Shown piece after piece: positions 12,639 to 20,756 of a stretch of DNA of 64,000 nt (within the stretch, counting starts at the first letter, position 1; each line of letters starts with the position of its first letter). The position numbers and the translations under genes are program-made. Under the pieces are notes generated by a model, which did no database searches, was not told the origin of the DNA, and saw only the letters and a program-made list of their open reading frames with translations. Location: positions 186,001-250,000 of the forward strand of contig NZ_JABGCG010000002.1 of assembly GCF_019799925.1 (NCBI RefSeq), given 5' to 3'. This DNA comes from Blastococcus sp. CPCC 205250 (GTDB taxonomy: Bacteria > Actinomycetota > Actinomycetes > Mycobacteriales > Geodermatophilaceae).

Positions 12639-12714
12639 GACGGCTCCTCTCGACTCTGGTCGACTGCGGACGACGTGCCGGTGAGACTGGCGCCCGTCGA
12701 CGAACAGGAAGTTA

Positions 12715-12728
12715 CGTGACATGTCACG
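12715..12728. promoter_or_regulatory. Perfect palindrome at the marR start codon, candidate MarR operator
   Basis: CGTGACATGTCACG is a perfect 14-bp palindrome centred on the ATG of the MarR gene, with TT and AA extending it at one-base offset on the two sides. It lies in the 82-bp divergent region shared with the esterase. MarR dimers bind palindromes of this size, so autoregulation by roadblock is plausible; this is inference. Confidence 0.5.
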
Positions 12729-13263
12729 CAAGAAGAAACCTGGCGGAGTTCTTCCCGACCCCCCGCTGACGGCGGAGCAGCAGGAGACGTGGCTGGCCTA
12801 CATGCGCGTCCACCTGCGGCTGGCCTACGAGATCAACCGGCAGCTGCAGACCGACAGCGACCTGAGCCTGGCCGACTACGACGTCCTCAACGCCCTCGGC
12901 GACTGCCCCGGCAACCGGATGCAGCTCACGGTCCTGGCCGCACGGATCGCCTGGGAGCGCAGCCGGCTGTCCCACCACCTGCAGCGGATGAGCGCCCGCG
13001 GGCTGGTCGAGCGGACCCCGTCCGAGGAGGACGGACGGGCGACCGACGCCGTCCTCACCGCGGCCGGCCGCGCGGCGCTCGACGCGGCCACCCCCGGACA
13101 CGCGGCGCTGGTGGCCCGGATGTTCTTCGCCGGCCTGGACCCCGCGCTCGTGCCCGTGCTGCGGACCGCGCTGGAGCAGGTCCACGAGCAGGTGCTCGCC
13201 GAGGGCACCCTCCCGCACCCGGTGCCCCAGCACCGGCTGCCCGGGCTGTACCCCGGCTCCTGA
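12721..13263 (+). CDS. MarR-family transcriptional regulator
   Basis: 180 residues. The winged helix is clear: LSLADYDVLNALGDCPGNRMQLTVLAARIAWERSRLSHH holds the helix-turn-helix, then LQRMSARGLVERTPSEEDGRATDAVLTAAGR forms the wing with the usual DxR motif. The N-terminal helix MRVHLRLAYEINRQLQ is the dimerisation helix. AGGAAG stands about 9 bases before the ATG, so the start is secure even though it lies inside the palindrome at 12715-12728. It probably represses itself and the divergent esterase/SnoaL pair in response to a small phenolic or lipophilic ligand. Confidence 0.87.
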   Translation: MSRKKKPGGVLPDPPLTAEQQETWLAYMRVHLRLAYEINRQLQTDSDLSLADYDVLNALGDCPGNRMQLTVLAARIAWERSRLSHHLQRMSARGLVERTPSEEDGRATDAVLTAAGRAALDAATPGHAALVARMFFAGLDPALVPVLRTALEQVHEQVLAEGTLPHPVPQHRLPGLYPGS

Positions 13264-13310
13264 CGACGCCTGCGGTGTCCCGGCGGGCGGTTGCGGGTAG
13301 CCGCGCAGGC

Positions 13311-14126
13311 ATGACCGCCGTCCCGCCCGCACCCACCGACGACGTCACGCTCACGTTCGGCGGCAACGCCACCACGCTGCTGCGGATCGGCGGGTTCACC
13401 CTGCTGACCGACCCGAACTTCCTCCGCCGGGGGCAGCGCGCCTACCTCGGCAAGGGGCTGTGGACCAAGCGGCTGACCGACCCGGCGCTGCTGCCCACGC
13501 AGCTGCCGGCGCTCGACGCGATCCTGCTGTCGCACCTGCACGCCGACCACTGGGACCGGATCGCCACGCGCACCCTCGACAAGGGCACGCCGGTCGTGAC
13601 CACGCAGGAGGCGGCGGAGGCACTGGGCCGGCGGGGCTTCCGGCAGACGCTGGACCTCACGCCCTGGCAGCGGCACGAGATCACCCGCGACGGCGAGACG
13701 CTGCGGATCACCTCGGTGCCCGGCGAGCACGGGCCCGGCGTGCTGGCCAAGGTGCTGCCGCCGGTGATGGGGAGCGTGCTGGAGCTCGTCCGCGGCGGCG
13801 AGGTCAGCTGGCGGGCCTACATCAGCGGCGACACCATCTTCCGCCCGTACCTGGCCGAGGTGCTGCAGCGGTGCGGCCCGCTCGACGTCCTCATCCCACA
13901 CCTCGGCGGCACCAAGGCGCTCGGCTTCACGGTGACGATGGACGGCCGCCAGGGCGCCGACCTGGTCGAGCTGCTGAAGCCGCCGGTGACCGTGCCGGTC
14001 CACTTCGACGACTACTCGCGGTTCGCCTCGCCGTTGGGCGACTTCGTCCGCGAGGTGGCCGAGCGGCGGGTGCCCGGCGAGCTGCGGCCCGTGACCCGCG
14101 GCGAGACGATCTCCCTGCGCCCGTAG
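13311..14126 (+). CDS. Metallo-beta-lactamase-fold metal-dependent hydrolase
   Basis: 271 residues, MBL superfamily (UlaG/YtnP-like). The metal motif HLHADHW at residues 75-81 supplies His75, His77, Asp79 and His80; later ligands are His in VPGEHGPG, Asp in SGDTIF and His in VPVHFDDY. The N-terminal strand block TLTFGGNATTLLRIGGFTLLTDP is typical. Likely a hydrolase of phosphoesters, lactones or similar; no substrate can be named. It follows the MarR gene in the same direction with a 47-bp gap, and its 3' end is close to one of the palindromes flanking the next gene. Confidence 0.82.
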   Translation: MTAVPPAPTDDVTLTFGGNATTLLRIGGFTLLTDPNFLRRGQRAYLGKGLWTKRLTDPALLPTQLPALDAILLSHLHADHWDRIATRTLDKGTPVVTTQEAAEALGRRGFRQTLDLTPWQRHEITRDGETLRITSVPGEHGPGVLAKVLPPVMGSVLELVRGGEVSWRAYISGDTIFRPYLAEVLQRCGPLDVLIPHLGGTKALGFTVTMDGRQGADLVELLKPPVTVPVHFDDYSRFASPLGDFVREVAERRVPGELRPVTRGETISLRP

Positions 14127-14137
14127 CCGCCTGCCCC

Positions 14138-14203
14138 ACGGACGCTGTGCGGCAGGTGGTCGTCCCGGCCCCCGGATGAGCACTCACCGCACAGTGCTCG
14201 TGG
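14138..14203. repeat. Imperfect palindrome A of a second repeat family
   Basis: Left arm around CGCTGTGCGGCAGG (14145 onward) pairs imperfectly with the right arm GAGCACTCACCGCACAGTGC (from 14178). The right arm is, in inverted orientation, nearly identical to the left arm of palindrome B at 15190-15254. It contains the last codons and stop of the AbiEi/DUF559-like gene, so that gene ends inside the repeat. Confidence 0.55.
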
Positions 14204-15110
14204 CCGCCGCCAGCCGGGACCGGTGGACCGCGGCGATCTCGGCGCGACAGGCGGCCGGCTCCCGGGTCAGCCTGCGGTAGCTGAACCGGAGGACGAGCCA
14301 CCCCTGCGCCGCCAGGGCAGCGTCCCTGCGCAGGTCGCGCTCCCGCTGCTCGGCGCTGCCGTGGAAGGCCGCTCCGTCGAGCTCGACCGCGAGCCGCACC
14401 TCCGGCCAGGCCGCGTCGAGGGCGGCATGCCCCCGCGGCAGCCGGACCCGGTGCTGCCGCCGGCACGACGGCAGTCCCGGGACGTCGAGCACGTGCAGCA
14501 GCCCCCAGATCTCCAGCTCGCTCTGCGCGCCGGCCCCCAGCATGCCGAGCAGGTCGAACAGCGCCGCCCGCCCCGGCAGCTGCGGCCGGCGGGCCAGCTG
14601 CCGACGGAGGTCCCGCATGCCGGCCCGCCCGGTGCGGACGGCGGAGATCGCCGCAGCGCGCGTCACCTGCGCGCCGGCTGCGGTCCTCCCGGGCCCGTGC
14701 GCCACCCCCCACGCGTCGACCACGCTGCGGGCGGGCGGCGTGACCGGCACCCCGCTCCGCCGGACGGAGCACAGGTCGGTCACCCGGTGCACCCGCAGCC
14801 AGCTCACCGGAGCGGGCGCCCGGCGGTGGGCGGCGACGGACACGTGTACCCGCCCCGACACCGGCGCCAGGTCCCAGGTCACCAGCGCGGAGACGTGGCT
14901 CAGCACCCCGCCGGTCGAGAGGACGGCGGCCACGGCGCGGGTCCGCCACCGCCCGGCGTCCTCCGGGAGGACGACGACGTGCGGCAGCGGCCGGAGCAGC
15001 CGCCCCTCGCGCACCCACCGGGAGACGCTCGCCGGACTGGTCGCGGCGGCGAGGTCGCCGATCCGCATCGCGCCGTCGGGACCGAGCACGCCGCGCAGGT
15101 CGACCACCAC
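14184..15110 (-). CDS. AbiEi-like / DUF559 domain protein
   Basis: 308 residues. The N-terminal about 90 residues (RIGDLAAATSPASVSRWVREGRL, then LLRPLPHVVVLPEDAGRW) look like the winged-helix domain of type IV AbiEi antitoxins. The C-terminal part, DAAWPEVRLAVELDGAAFHG followed by ERDLRRDAALAAQGWLVLRF, is a DUF559/Vsr-like PD-(D/E)xK-type nuclease fold with the acidic residues retained. Such two-domain proteins are common and strain-variable in actinobacteria; no cognate toxin is adjacent. The gene is bracketed by two related palindromes and its last codons lie in one of them, suggesting insertion or repeat-mediated movement. Role (defence or DNA repair) is inference. Confidence 0.72.
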   Translation of the reverse strand: MVVDLRGVLGPDGAMRIGDLAAATSPASVSRWVREGRLLRPLPHVVVLPEDAGRWRTRAVAAVLSTGGVLSHVSALVTWDLAPVSGRVHVSVAAHRRAPAPVSWLRVHRVTDLCSVRRSGVPVTPPARSVVDAWGVAHGPGRTAAGAQVTRAAAISAVRTGRAGMRDLRRQLARRPQLPGRAALFDLLGMLGAGAQSELEIWGLLHVLDVPGLPSCRRQHRVRLPRGHAALDAAWPEVRLAVELDGAAFHGSAEQRERDLRRDAALAAQGWLVLRFSYRRLTREPAACRAEIAAVHRSRLAAATSTVR

Positions 15111-15189
15111 GGAGGGCAGCGTCGGGCAGCCCGGCGCGCACGGGTCGGGTCCTCGGCCGCCCGTGGACGACGCCGCTCCCTGTGGACGG

Positions 15190-15254
15190 CGCGAGCACTG
15201 TGCGGTCAGTGTTCAGGAGGCGCGTCGAACGAGCACCCAGCGCACAGTGCCCGC
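15190..15254. repeat. Imperfect palindrome B of the second repeat family
   Basis: Left arm GCGAGCACTGTGCGGTCAGT (from 15190) and right arm CACCCAGCGCACAGTGCCCG share a CACTGTGCG core in opposite orientation. The left arm matches the inverted right arm of palindrome A (14178-14200) with two mismatches over 23 bases, so the pair gives the intervening gene inverted-repeat-like ends about 1 kb apart. Confidence 0.55.
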
Positions 15255-15271
15255 GGACGCAGGGGCCGGGG

Positions 15272-16570
15272 TCAGGCGCCGGCGAGGCGGGCGGCCCGCT
15301 CGGCGACCTCGGTCCGCAGCGCCTCGGCGTCCACGGTGGTGCAGACGCCGTCGGCGACGACCTGCCGGCCGCCCACCCACACGTCCCGCACCAGCCGCGA
15401 CGCCCCCGACCACACGAGGTGGGTGACCAGGTCGGCCACCTCCCCCACCGGCTCGAAGCCGAGGTCCCGGGTGTCGACGTGCACGAGGTCGGCGCGCCGG
15501 CCGACGGCGAGCTGGCCGAGGTCGGGGCGGCCGATCGCGTCGGCGGAGGCCCCGGTGGCCAGCCACAGGGCCTCGGCGGCGGTCAGCGCGGTCGCCGAGG
15601 ACTCGCGCAGCCGGGCCAGCTGCGCGGCCAGGCGGGCGTCGGCGAGCAGGTCCAGCCCGTCGTTGGACGCCGGCCCGTCGGTGCCCAGGCCGACGCGGAT
15701 GCCCCGGTCGAGCATGTCGCGCAGCCGGGCGACCCCGCTGGCGAGCTTGGCGTTGCTGGCCGGGCAGTGGCTGACCGCGACGTCGTACTCCCGCCACAGC
15801 TCGAGGTCGCCGTCGTCCAGGTGCACGCAGTGCGCGGCCAGCACCCGGCCGCCGAGCACGTCGTGGGAGGCGAGCAGCGCCGGTACCGACAGTCCGTGGG
15901 TGGCGAGCAGGTCCGCGCCCTCGGTGGCGGTCTCGGCGACGTGCAGGTGCAGCAGCATCCCGTGCTCGCGCGCGGCCTCGGCCGCCGTGCCGAGCAGCGG
16001 GAGCGGCACGGTGTAGGCCGCGTGCGGCCCCAGCCCGTACTCGACCGTGCCGTCGTCCGGCGCGCCGGCGGCCAGGTCCACCGCGGCGGCGAGCTGCTCC
16101 TCCAGCGGCGGCATGCCGGGCAGCGGCACCATCGGCGCGGCGATCAGGGCGCGGGCCCCGGTCCGGCCGACCGCCGTGGCGATCCGCTCCGCCTCGAAGT
16201 ACATCTCCACGCTGGTGGTCACCCCGGCGCGCAGCATCTCCGCCGAGGCCGCCTCCATCGCGACCTCGACGTCGTCCGGGGTCAGCCGGGCCTCGCGCGG
16301 CCACATCACCTCGTGCAGCCAACGGTCCAGCGGCAGGCCCTCGCCCTGGCCGCGGAACAGCACCATCGGCGCGTGCGAGTGGGCGTTGACCATCCCCGGC
16401 ATCAGCACCCCGGGGACGGCGACCACCTCGGCGTCGTCCGCCGGGGGCGCGTCGGCGGCCGGGCCCACCCAGGTGATCGTGCCGTCGGTGACGTCGACGA
16501 CCGCGTCCGGGACGACGGTGCCGGACCGGTCCCCCACGACGACGGCCCGGGCGGTGAGTCGCTGGCGCAT
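15272..16570 (-). CDS. Amidohydrolase, MtaD-like (methylthioadenosine/S-adenosylhomocysteine deaminase type)
   Basis: 432 residues, amidohydrolase superfamily subtype with one metal. NAHSHAPM at residues 62-69 carries His64 and His66; LHLHVAET holds the metal His and catalytic Glu; AHCVHL and GTDGPASNDGLD supply the last His and Asp. These blocks are the MtaD/cytosine-deaminase-like set. Likely reaction: hydrolytic deamination of an adenosine-type compound such as methylthioadenosine or S-adenosylhomocysteine, but 8-oxoguanine or guanine cannot be excluded. It is monocistronic on the minus strand, divergent from the DedA operon. Confidence 0.8.
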   Translation of the reverse strand: MRQRLTARAVVVGDRSGTVVPDAVVDVTDGTITWVGPAADAPPADDAEVVAVPGVLMPGMVNAHSHAPMVLFRGQGEGLPLDRWLHEVMWPREARLTPDDVEVAMEAASAEMLRAGVTTSVEMYFEAERIATAVGRTGARALIAAPMVPLPGMPPLEEQLAAAVDLAAGAPDDGTVEYGLGPHAAYTVPLPLLGTAAEAAREHGMLLHLHVAETATEGADLLATHGLSVPALLASHDVLGGRVLAAHCVHLDDGDLELWREYDVAVSHCPASNAKLASGVARLRDMLDRGIRVGLGTDGPASNDGLDLLADARLAAQLARLRESSATALTAAEALWLATGASADAIGRPDLGQLAVGRRADLVHVDTRDLGFEPVGEVADLVTHLVWSGASRLVRDVWVGGRQVVADGVCTTVDAEALRTEVAERAARLAGA

Positions 16571-16641
16571 GGCGGCACGCTAGCCCCACGCGCCCCGCCG
16601 CACCGGCCGCCACCCGGGAGGGCGCCGTTACCGTGGAGGCC

Positions 16642-17316
16642 ATGTCCTTCCTCGCCGCCGCCGCATCCGACGAGGGTGGGATCACCGCCTGGCTGCTCGA
16701 CCTCGTCGACACGCTCGGACCGATCGGGGTGGGCTTCAGCATCCTGCTCGAGACGGTCATCCCACCGATCCCCAGCGAGGCGGTGCTCGGCGCGGCCGGG
16801 GTGCTCATCGACACCCCGCTGGACTTCTTCCTCGTCGTGTTCGCCGCCACGGTGGGCTCGGTCCTCGGGGCGGTCTTCTTCTACTACGTCGGCCGGGCGC
16901 TGGGCCCGCGCCGGTCGCACGCCTTCCTCGACCGGCTGCCGCTGGTGGAGACCGAGGACGTCGACAAGACCTTCGAGTGGTTCGAGCGGCACGGCCGGGC
17001 CGCGGTGTTCTTCGGCCGCATGGTGCCCATCGTGCGCAGCTTCATCTCGGTACCGGCCGGCGTCGTCCGCATGCCCTTCGGCCAGTTCCTGCTCTTCACC
17101 GCGGGCGGCAGCCTGATCTGGAACACGCTGCTGGTCACCCTCGGCTGGCTGGCCCGCGACTTCATCGAGGCGAACCTGCACTACCTGGACTACGTCGTCG
17201 TCGCCGTCGTCGTCGTCGCGGTGGCGTGGTTCGTGTACCGCAAGGCGTCCGGCAAGCTGCGCCGCCCGCGGACGGCGGGCCGCGACCTGCCGGCCGACGA
17301 GCGCGACCAGGCATGA
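16642..17316 (+). CDS. DedA family membrane protein
   Basis: 224 residues. Hallmarks of DedA/VTT proteins: LLETVIPPIPSEAVLGAAG near the N-terminus and FGRMVPIVRSFISVPAGVVRMPFGQF in the middle, with the conserved Arg and Gly. Several membrane spans follow, ending in a Val-rich helix (YVVVAVVVVAVAWFVYR) and a basic cytoplasmic tail. DedA proteins are linked to lipid-carrier flipping and membrane homeostasis. ATG 16642 is preferred (GGAGG 5 bases upstream); an in-frame GTG at 16633 would add three residues. Its stop overlaps the next ATG (ATGA), beginning a three-gene operon. Confidence 0.87.
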   Translation: MSFLAAAASDEGGITAWLLDLVDTLGPIGVGFSILLETVIPPIPSEAVLGAAGVLIDTPLDFFLVVFAATVGSVLGAVFFYYVGRALGPRRSHAFLDRLPLVETEDVDKTFEWFERHGRAAVFFGRMVPIVRSFISVPAGVVRMPFGQFLLFTAGGSLIWNTLLVTLGWLARDFIEANLHYLDYVVVAVVVVAVAWFVYRKASGKLRRPRTAGRDLPADERDQA

Positions 17317-17984
17317 CCCGGCACCGCCCCGCGGTCGTCGCCCTCGACGTCAATGAGACGCTGCTGGACCTCGCGCCGCTGCGCGCCGGGCTGGTCGAGC
17401 TGGGCCGGCCGCCGGAACTGCTGGACACGCTGTTCGCCCGGACCCTGCTGACCGGGTTCGCGGCCGCGACGGCCGGCACGTGGTGCCGCTTCCGCGACGC
17501 GTTCGACGCCGCCCTCGCCCAGCTCACCGACCTCGCGGCGGCCGACCGGGCCCGGCTCGCCGACACCTTCCTCGAGCTCGGCCCGCACCCCGACGTCGAG
17601 CCCGCGCTGCGCCGACTGGTCGAGGCCGGCGTCCGGGTGGTCACCCTGTCGCACGGCTCCCCCGGCGTCGCCGAGGCCGGGCTGGGGCGCGGCGGCATCG
17701 CCCCGCTGGTCGAGCGGTCGCTGTCCAGCGAGGTCATCCGGGCCTGGAAGCCGGCCCGGGAGGTCTACCTGTGGGCCGCCGGCGTGTGCGGCGTCGAGCC
17801 GGGGCGGATGGCGCTGGTCGCCGCGCACGGCTGGGATGTGCACGGCGCCGTCCGGGCGGGGCTGACCGGCGTCTGGTTCTCACGCGCCGAGCGCACCTAC
17901 CCGGCGGTCTACGACCCCGCGGCGCTGGTGGCGGCGGACCTGGGCGGGGCCGTGGACGCCGTGCTCGCCCTGCCCGCCCCGTGA
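17313..17984 (+). CDS. HAD-superfamily haloacid dehalogenase type II
   Basis: 223 residues. HAD motifs in order: nucleophile Asp in ALDVNETLLD, motif II Ser in TLSHGSPG, motif III Lys in SSEVIRAWKPAREVY, and ALVAAHGWDVHGAVRAGL, in which VAAHxWDxxGA is the signature of the type II haloacid dehalogenase subgroup. Substrate may be a 2-haloacid or simply a small phosphorylated compound. It overlaps DedA upstream and the following hydrolase downstream (GTGA), so all three are co-expressed. Confidence 0.83.
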   Translation: MTRHRPAVVALDVNETLLDLAPLRAGLVELGRPPELLDTLFARTLLTGFAAATAGTWCRFRDAFDAALAQLTDLAAADRARLADTFLELGPHPDVEPALRRLVEAGVRVVTLSHGSPGVAEAGLGRGGIAPLVERSLSSEVIRAWKPAREVYLWAAGVCGVEPGRMALVAAHGWDVHGAVRAGLTGVWFSRAERTYPAVYDPAALVAADLGGAVDAVLALPAP

Positions 17985-18607
17985 CCGCCGAGGTCCCCAC
18001 CCCGCTGGGCCCGGCCCGGGTGCACGCCGACGAGCCGGCCGCCGTCCGCGGCACCCTGGTGCTCGGCCACGGCGCCGGGGGCGGGGTGGAGTCCGCCGAC
18101 CTGCTCGCCGTCGCCCGCGACGCCGTCGAGGCCGGCTGGCGCGTCCTGCGCGTGGAGCAGCCGTGGCGGGTCGCCGGCCGGCGGATCGCGCCGGCGCCGC
18201 CGCGGCTGGACGAGGGCTGGACGGCGGTGCTGACCGCGCTGCGCGAGGAGGACCGGCTCCACGGTCCCGTGGTCTTCGGCGGGCGCAGCGCCGGGGCGCG
18301 GGTGGCCTGCCGGACCGCGGCCGCCCTCGGCGCGGACGGCGTCCTGGCGCTGGCGTTCCCGCTGCACCCGCCGGGCCGTCCCGAGCGCAGCCGCGCCGCG
18401 GAGGTGACGGCGGTGGAGGTGCCGCTCGTGGTCGTGCAGGGCGAGACCGACGCCTTCGGGGCACCGGCCGACGTCGCCGCCGCGCTGCAGGGCCGGGCCA
18501 CCGCCTCGGTCTACGCGGTGCCCGGCGACCACTCGCTGAAGAAGAACCCCGACGTCGTGGCCGCGGCCGCGCTGGCCTGGCTGGACGAGGTCCACCCGAG
18601 ACACTGA
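17981..18607 (+). CDS. Alpha/beta-hydrolase, KANL3/Tex30-like family
   Basis: 208 residues. VLGHGAGGGVESADLLAVAR at the start and FGGRSAGARVACRTA with the nucleophilic serine match the KANL3/Tex30-like or dienelactone-hydrolase-related family; GETDAFG carries an acidic residue and GDHSLKKN the catalytic histidine. Short for an alpha/beta-hydrolase but complete. Last gene of the DedA-HAD-hydrolase operon (4-bp overlap upstream). Substrate unknown. Confidence 0.8.
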   Translation: MTAEVPTPLGPARVHADEPAAVRGTLVLGHGAGGGVESADLLAVARDAVEAGWRVLRVEQPWRVAGRRIAPAPPRLDEGWTAVLTALREEDRLHGPVVFGGRSAGARVACRTAAALGADGVLALAFPLHPPGRPERSRAAEVTAVEVPLVVVQGETDAFGAPADVAAALQGRATASVYAVPGDHSLKKNPDVVAAAALAWLDEVHPRH

Positions 18608-18626
18608 CGCGGCCGCGGCCCGCGGG

Positions 18627-19799
18627 CTACCGGCGGCGGCGCCGCACGACGAGGCTGATCACGAGCAGCACCGCGGCCGCGCCGGCCAGGGGCTTGGCGT
18701 AGCGGGCCAGGGCCGCCCCGCCGGCGACCTCGAGCAGGTCGATCGGCTCGGGCTCGGCGACCGGCGGCTTCATGGTCGCCGGCGAGCTCTTCGCCGGCCC
18801 CCCGGTGGCCGGGCGCCCGGGCGGCGCGGTCGGGCCGGACGGCGGCGTGCTCGGGCGGGACGACGGCGTGCTCGGGCGGGACGGCGGCGTGCTGGCGCGG
18901 GTCGGGACGTCCGAGGCGCCCGGCATCCGGTCGGCCAGCGTGGCGTCCGGCGGGGGGCTGTCGGCCTCGACCTCGGGGCCGGGGACCGGGCCGTTGTCGG
19001 CGGCCGCCGGCGCGGTGTCCGCCGTGGCGGCGCCGCCGGTCGCGGCGGGAGCCGCAGGCGCGCTGTCGGTGGCGGCGGGAGCCATGTCCGTGGCCGCGGG
19101 CGCGGTGTCGGCCGCGGCGGGCGCGGTCTTCTTCGCCGGCGCCTTCTTCGCCGGCGTCGTCCCACCCCCGGCCGCCTCGGTCGCCGCGGCCGCGGTCTTC
19201 TTGGCCGCCGCACCGGCCTTGCGCGCGGTCTGCGCCACCGCGTTGTCGCCCGGGGTCTGCTCCACCGAGGCGGCGACCTCCTCGACGACGCCGCTCACGG
19301 TCGCCGCCGCCTTGCCCGCAGCGCTCTCGGCCCGCTCCGCGTCGCCCTGGGCGTCCCCCTCGCCGAGCTGGGCGGCGAGCTTGTCGGCGAACTGGCCGAG
19401 CAGCTTGTTGCCGACGTCGGTCATCACGCCGCGGCCGAACTGCGCCGGGCGCCCGGTGATGTTGAGGTCGGTGAGCACGTCGACGCGGGTGACCGACCCC
19501 TCGGCCGCCAGCGTGGCGGTGACGACGGCGGCCGCCGTCCCGTTGCCGCGCTGGTCCTTGCCGCGGGCGTCGATGACCGCCCGGTGCGCCGCCTCGTCCT
19601 TCTCCACGAACGACGCCTTGCCCTGGTAGGTCAGGTTGATCGGGCCGAGCTTGACCTTGACCCGGCCGGTGAAGTCGTCACCCGTGACCGAGTCCAGCGC
19701 CGCGCCCGGCATGCACGGGGCGATCCGCTCGATGTCCAGCAGGACCCGCCAGGCCTCGTCGATCGGGACCGGGACGGTGAACGAGTTCTCCAGCTGCAC
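18627..19799 (-). CDS. coxG: CoxG-like SRPBCC protein with long Pro/Ala linker and C-terminal membrane anchor
   Basis: 390 residues in three parts. Residues 1 to about 150 are the CoxG/SRPBCC domain (VPIDEAWRVLLDIERIAPCMPGA, then LTYQGKASFVEKDEAAH), which in the Oligotropha system recruits CO dehydrogenase to the membrane and binds quinone. Residues about 170-365 are a low-complexity Ala/Pro/Thr/Lys linker that includes heptad-like repeats around PSRPSTP encoded by 21-bp DNA repeats at 18844-18906. The end is a single hydrophobic helix (LAGAAAVLLVISLVV) plus RRRRR. It follows coxM by 99 bp in the same direction, so it belongs to the coxSLMG operon and likely tethers the enzyme. Confidence 0.83.
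   Translation of the reverse strand: MQLENSFTVPVPIDEAWRVLLDIERIAPCMPGAALDSVTGDDFTGRVKVKLGPINLTYQGKASFVEKDEAAHRAVIDARGKDQRGNGTAAAVVTATLAAEGSVTRVDVLTDLNITGRPAQFGRGVMTDVGNKLLGQFADKLAAQLGEGDAQGDAERAESAAGKAAATVSGVVEEVAASVEQTPGDNAVAQTARKAGAAAKKTAAAATEAAGGGTTPAKKAPAKKTAPAAADTAPAATDMAPAATDSAPAAPAATGGAATADTAPAAADNGPVPGPEVEADSPPPDATLADRMPGASDVPTRASTPPSRPSTPSSRPSTPPSGPTAPPGRPATGGPAKSSPATMKPPVAEPEPIDLLEVAGGAALARYAKPLAGAAAVLLVISLVVRRRRR
18844..18906. repeat. Three tandem 21-bp repeats inside coxG
   Basis: GGCGTGCTCGGGCGGGACGAC at 18844, an almost identical unit at 18865 and a diverged one at 18886. They encode the Pro/Ser/Arg heptad-like repeats in the linker between the SRPBCC domain and the membrane anchor. 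Confidence 0.75.
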
Positions 19800-19898
19800 G
19801 GGTGCGACCTCCTGGGAGTGGACGGCTCGGCCGGCCCGCCCGAGGGGGATGGGCCGGCCGAGCCGGTGGAACGCGTCTTCCGACGGTTGTGTCGAACG

Positions 19899-20756
19899 CT
19901 ACAGCCCGGCGGCGGCCGACACCGCGCGTCGCGTGAGCACCTGCACGAGGTGCTCGCGGTAGTCGGCCTGGGCGTTGAGATCGCTGCTGGGGCTGGTCCC
20001 CTCGGCCGCGGAACGGGCCGCCTCGGCGATCGCCTCGGGGGTCGCCGCGGCGCCGGCCAGCGCCGCTTCCGTGGCCCGCGCCCGCAGCGGGGTCGGGCCC
20101 ATGTTGGTCAGCCCGATCCGCGCCTCGGCGATGTGCCCGTCCTCCCGGCGCACCGCGGCGGCCACCGCGACGATCGACCAGGCCTGCGCCACGCGGTTGA
20201 ACTTCTCGTAGCGCATGCCCCACTGGCCGGTCAGCTTCGGCACCCGGATCTCGACGAGCAGCTCCCCCTCCTCCAGCGCGGTGGTGAGGTAGTCGACGAA
20301 GAAGTCCGCGGCCGGCACCGTCCGCCGTCCGTTCTGCCCGGCGATCACGAACTCGGCGTCCAGCGCCAGCGCCACCGCCGGCAGGTCGCCGGCAGGGTCG
20401 GCGTGGGCCAGCGCCCCGCCGAAGGTGCCGCGGTGGCGCACCTGCCGGTCGGCCACCGTCTCGGTCGCCTCGGCGATGAGCGGCGCGTACTGCTGGATCA
20501 GCGGGTCCCGGACGACGTCGGCGTGCGTGGTCATCGCGCCGATGACGAGCGAGTCGCCGTCCTCCCGGACGCCGCGCAGCTCGCTGACCTTCGACAGGTC
20601 GACCACGGTCTCCGGGGCCGCCAGCCGCAGCCGCATCACCGGGATGAGCGACTGGCCGCCGGCGAGGATCTTGACGTCCTCCCCGCCCTCGGCGATCGCC
20701 TGCAGCGCCTCGTCCACCGTGGTCGGACGGGCGTACGCGAAGGGAGCGGGGATCAT
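19899..20756 (-). CDS. coxM: Molybdenum hydroxylase FAD-binding medium subunit (CoxM type)
   Basis: 285 residues. The two FAD motifs are present: ILAGGQSLIPVMRLR and RHRGTFGGALAHADPAGDLPAV. This flavoprotein passes electrons from the iron-sulfur subunit to quinone or another acceptor. Its ATG overlaps the coxL stop (ATGA). The order S-L-M on the strand, where form I operons read M-S-L, matches form II type clusters. Confidence 0.88.
   Translation of the reverse strand: MIPAPFAYARPTTVDEALQAIAEGGEDVKILAGGQSLIPVMRLRLAAPETVVDLSKVSELRGVREDGDSLVIGAMTTHADVVRDPLIQQYAPLIAEATETVADRQVRHRGTFGGALAHADPAGDLPAVALALDAEFVIAGQNGRRTVPAADFFVDYLTTALEEGELLVEIRVPKLTGQWGMRYEKFNRVAQAWSIVAVAAAVRREDGHIAEARIGLTNMGPTPLRARATEAALAGAAATPEAIAEAARSAAEGTSPSSDLNAQADYREHLVQVLTRRAVSAAAGL

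Noticed and set aside
14178..15213. A complete insertion sequence bounded by inverted repeats
   Set aside because: The only gene inside is AbiEi/DUF559-like; there is no DDE or HUH transposase, and both ends are themselves palindromes.
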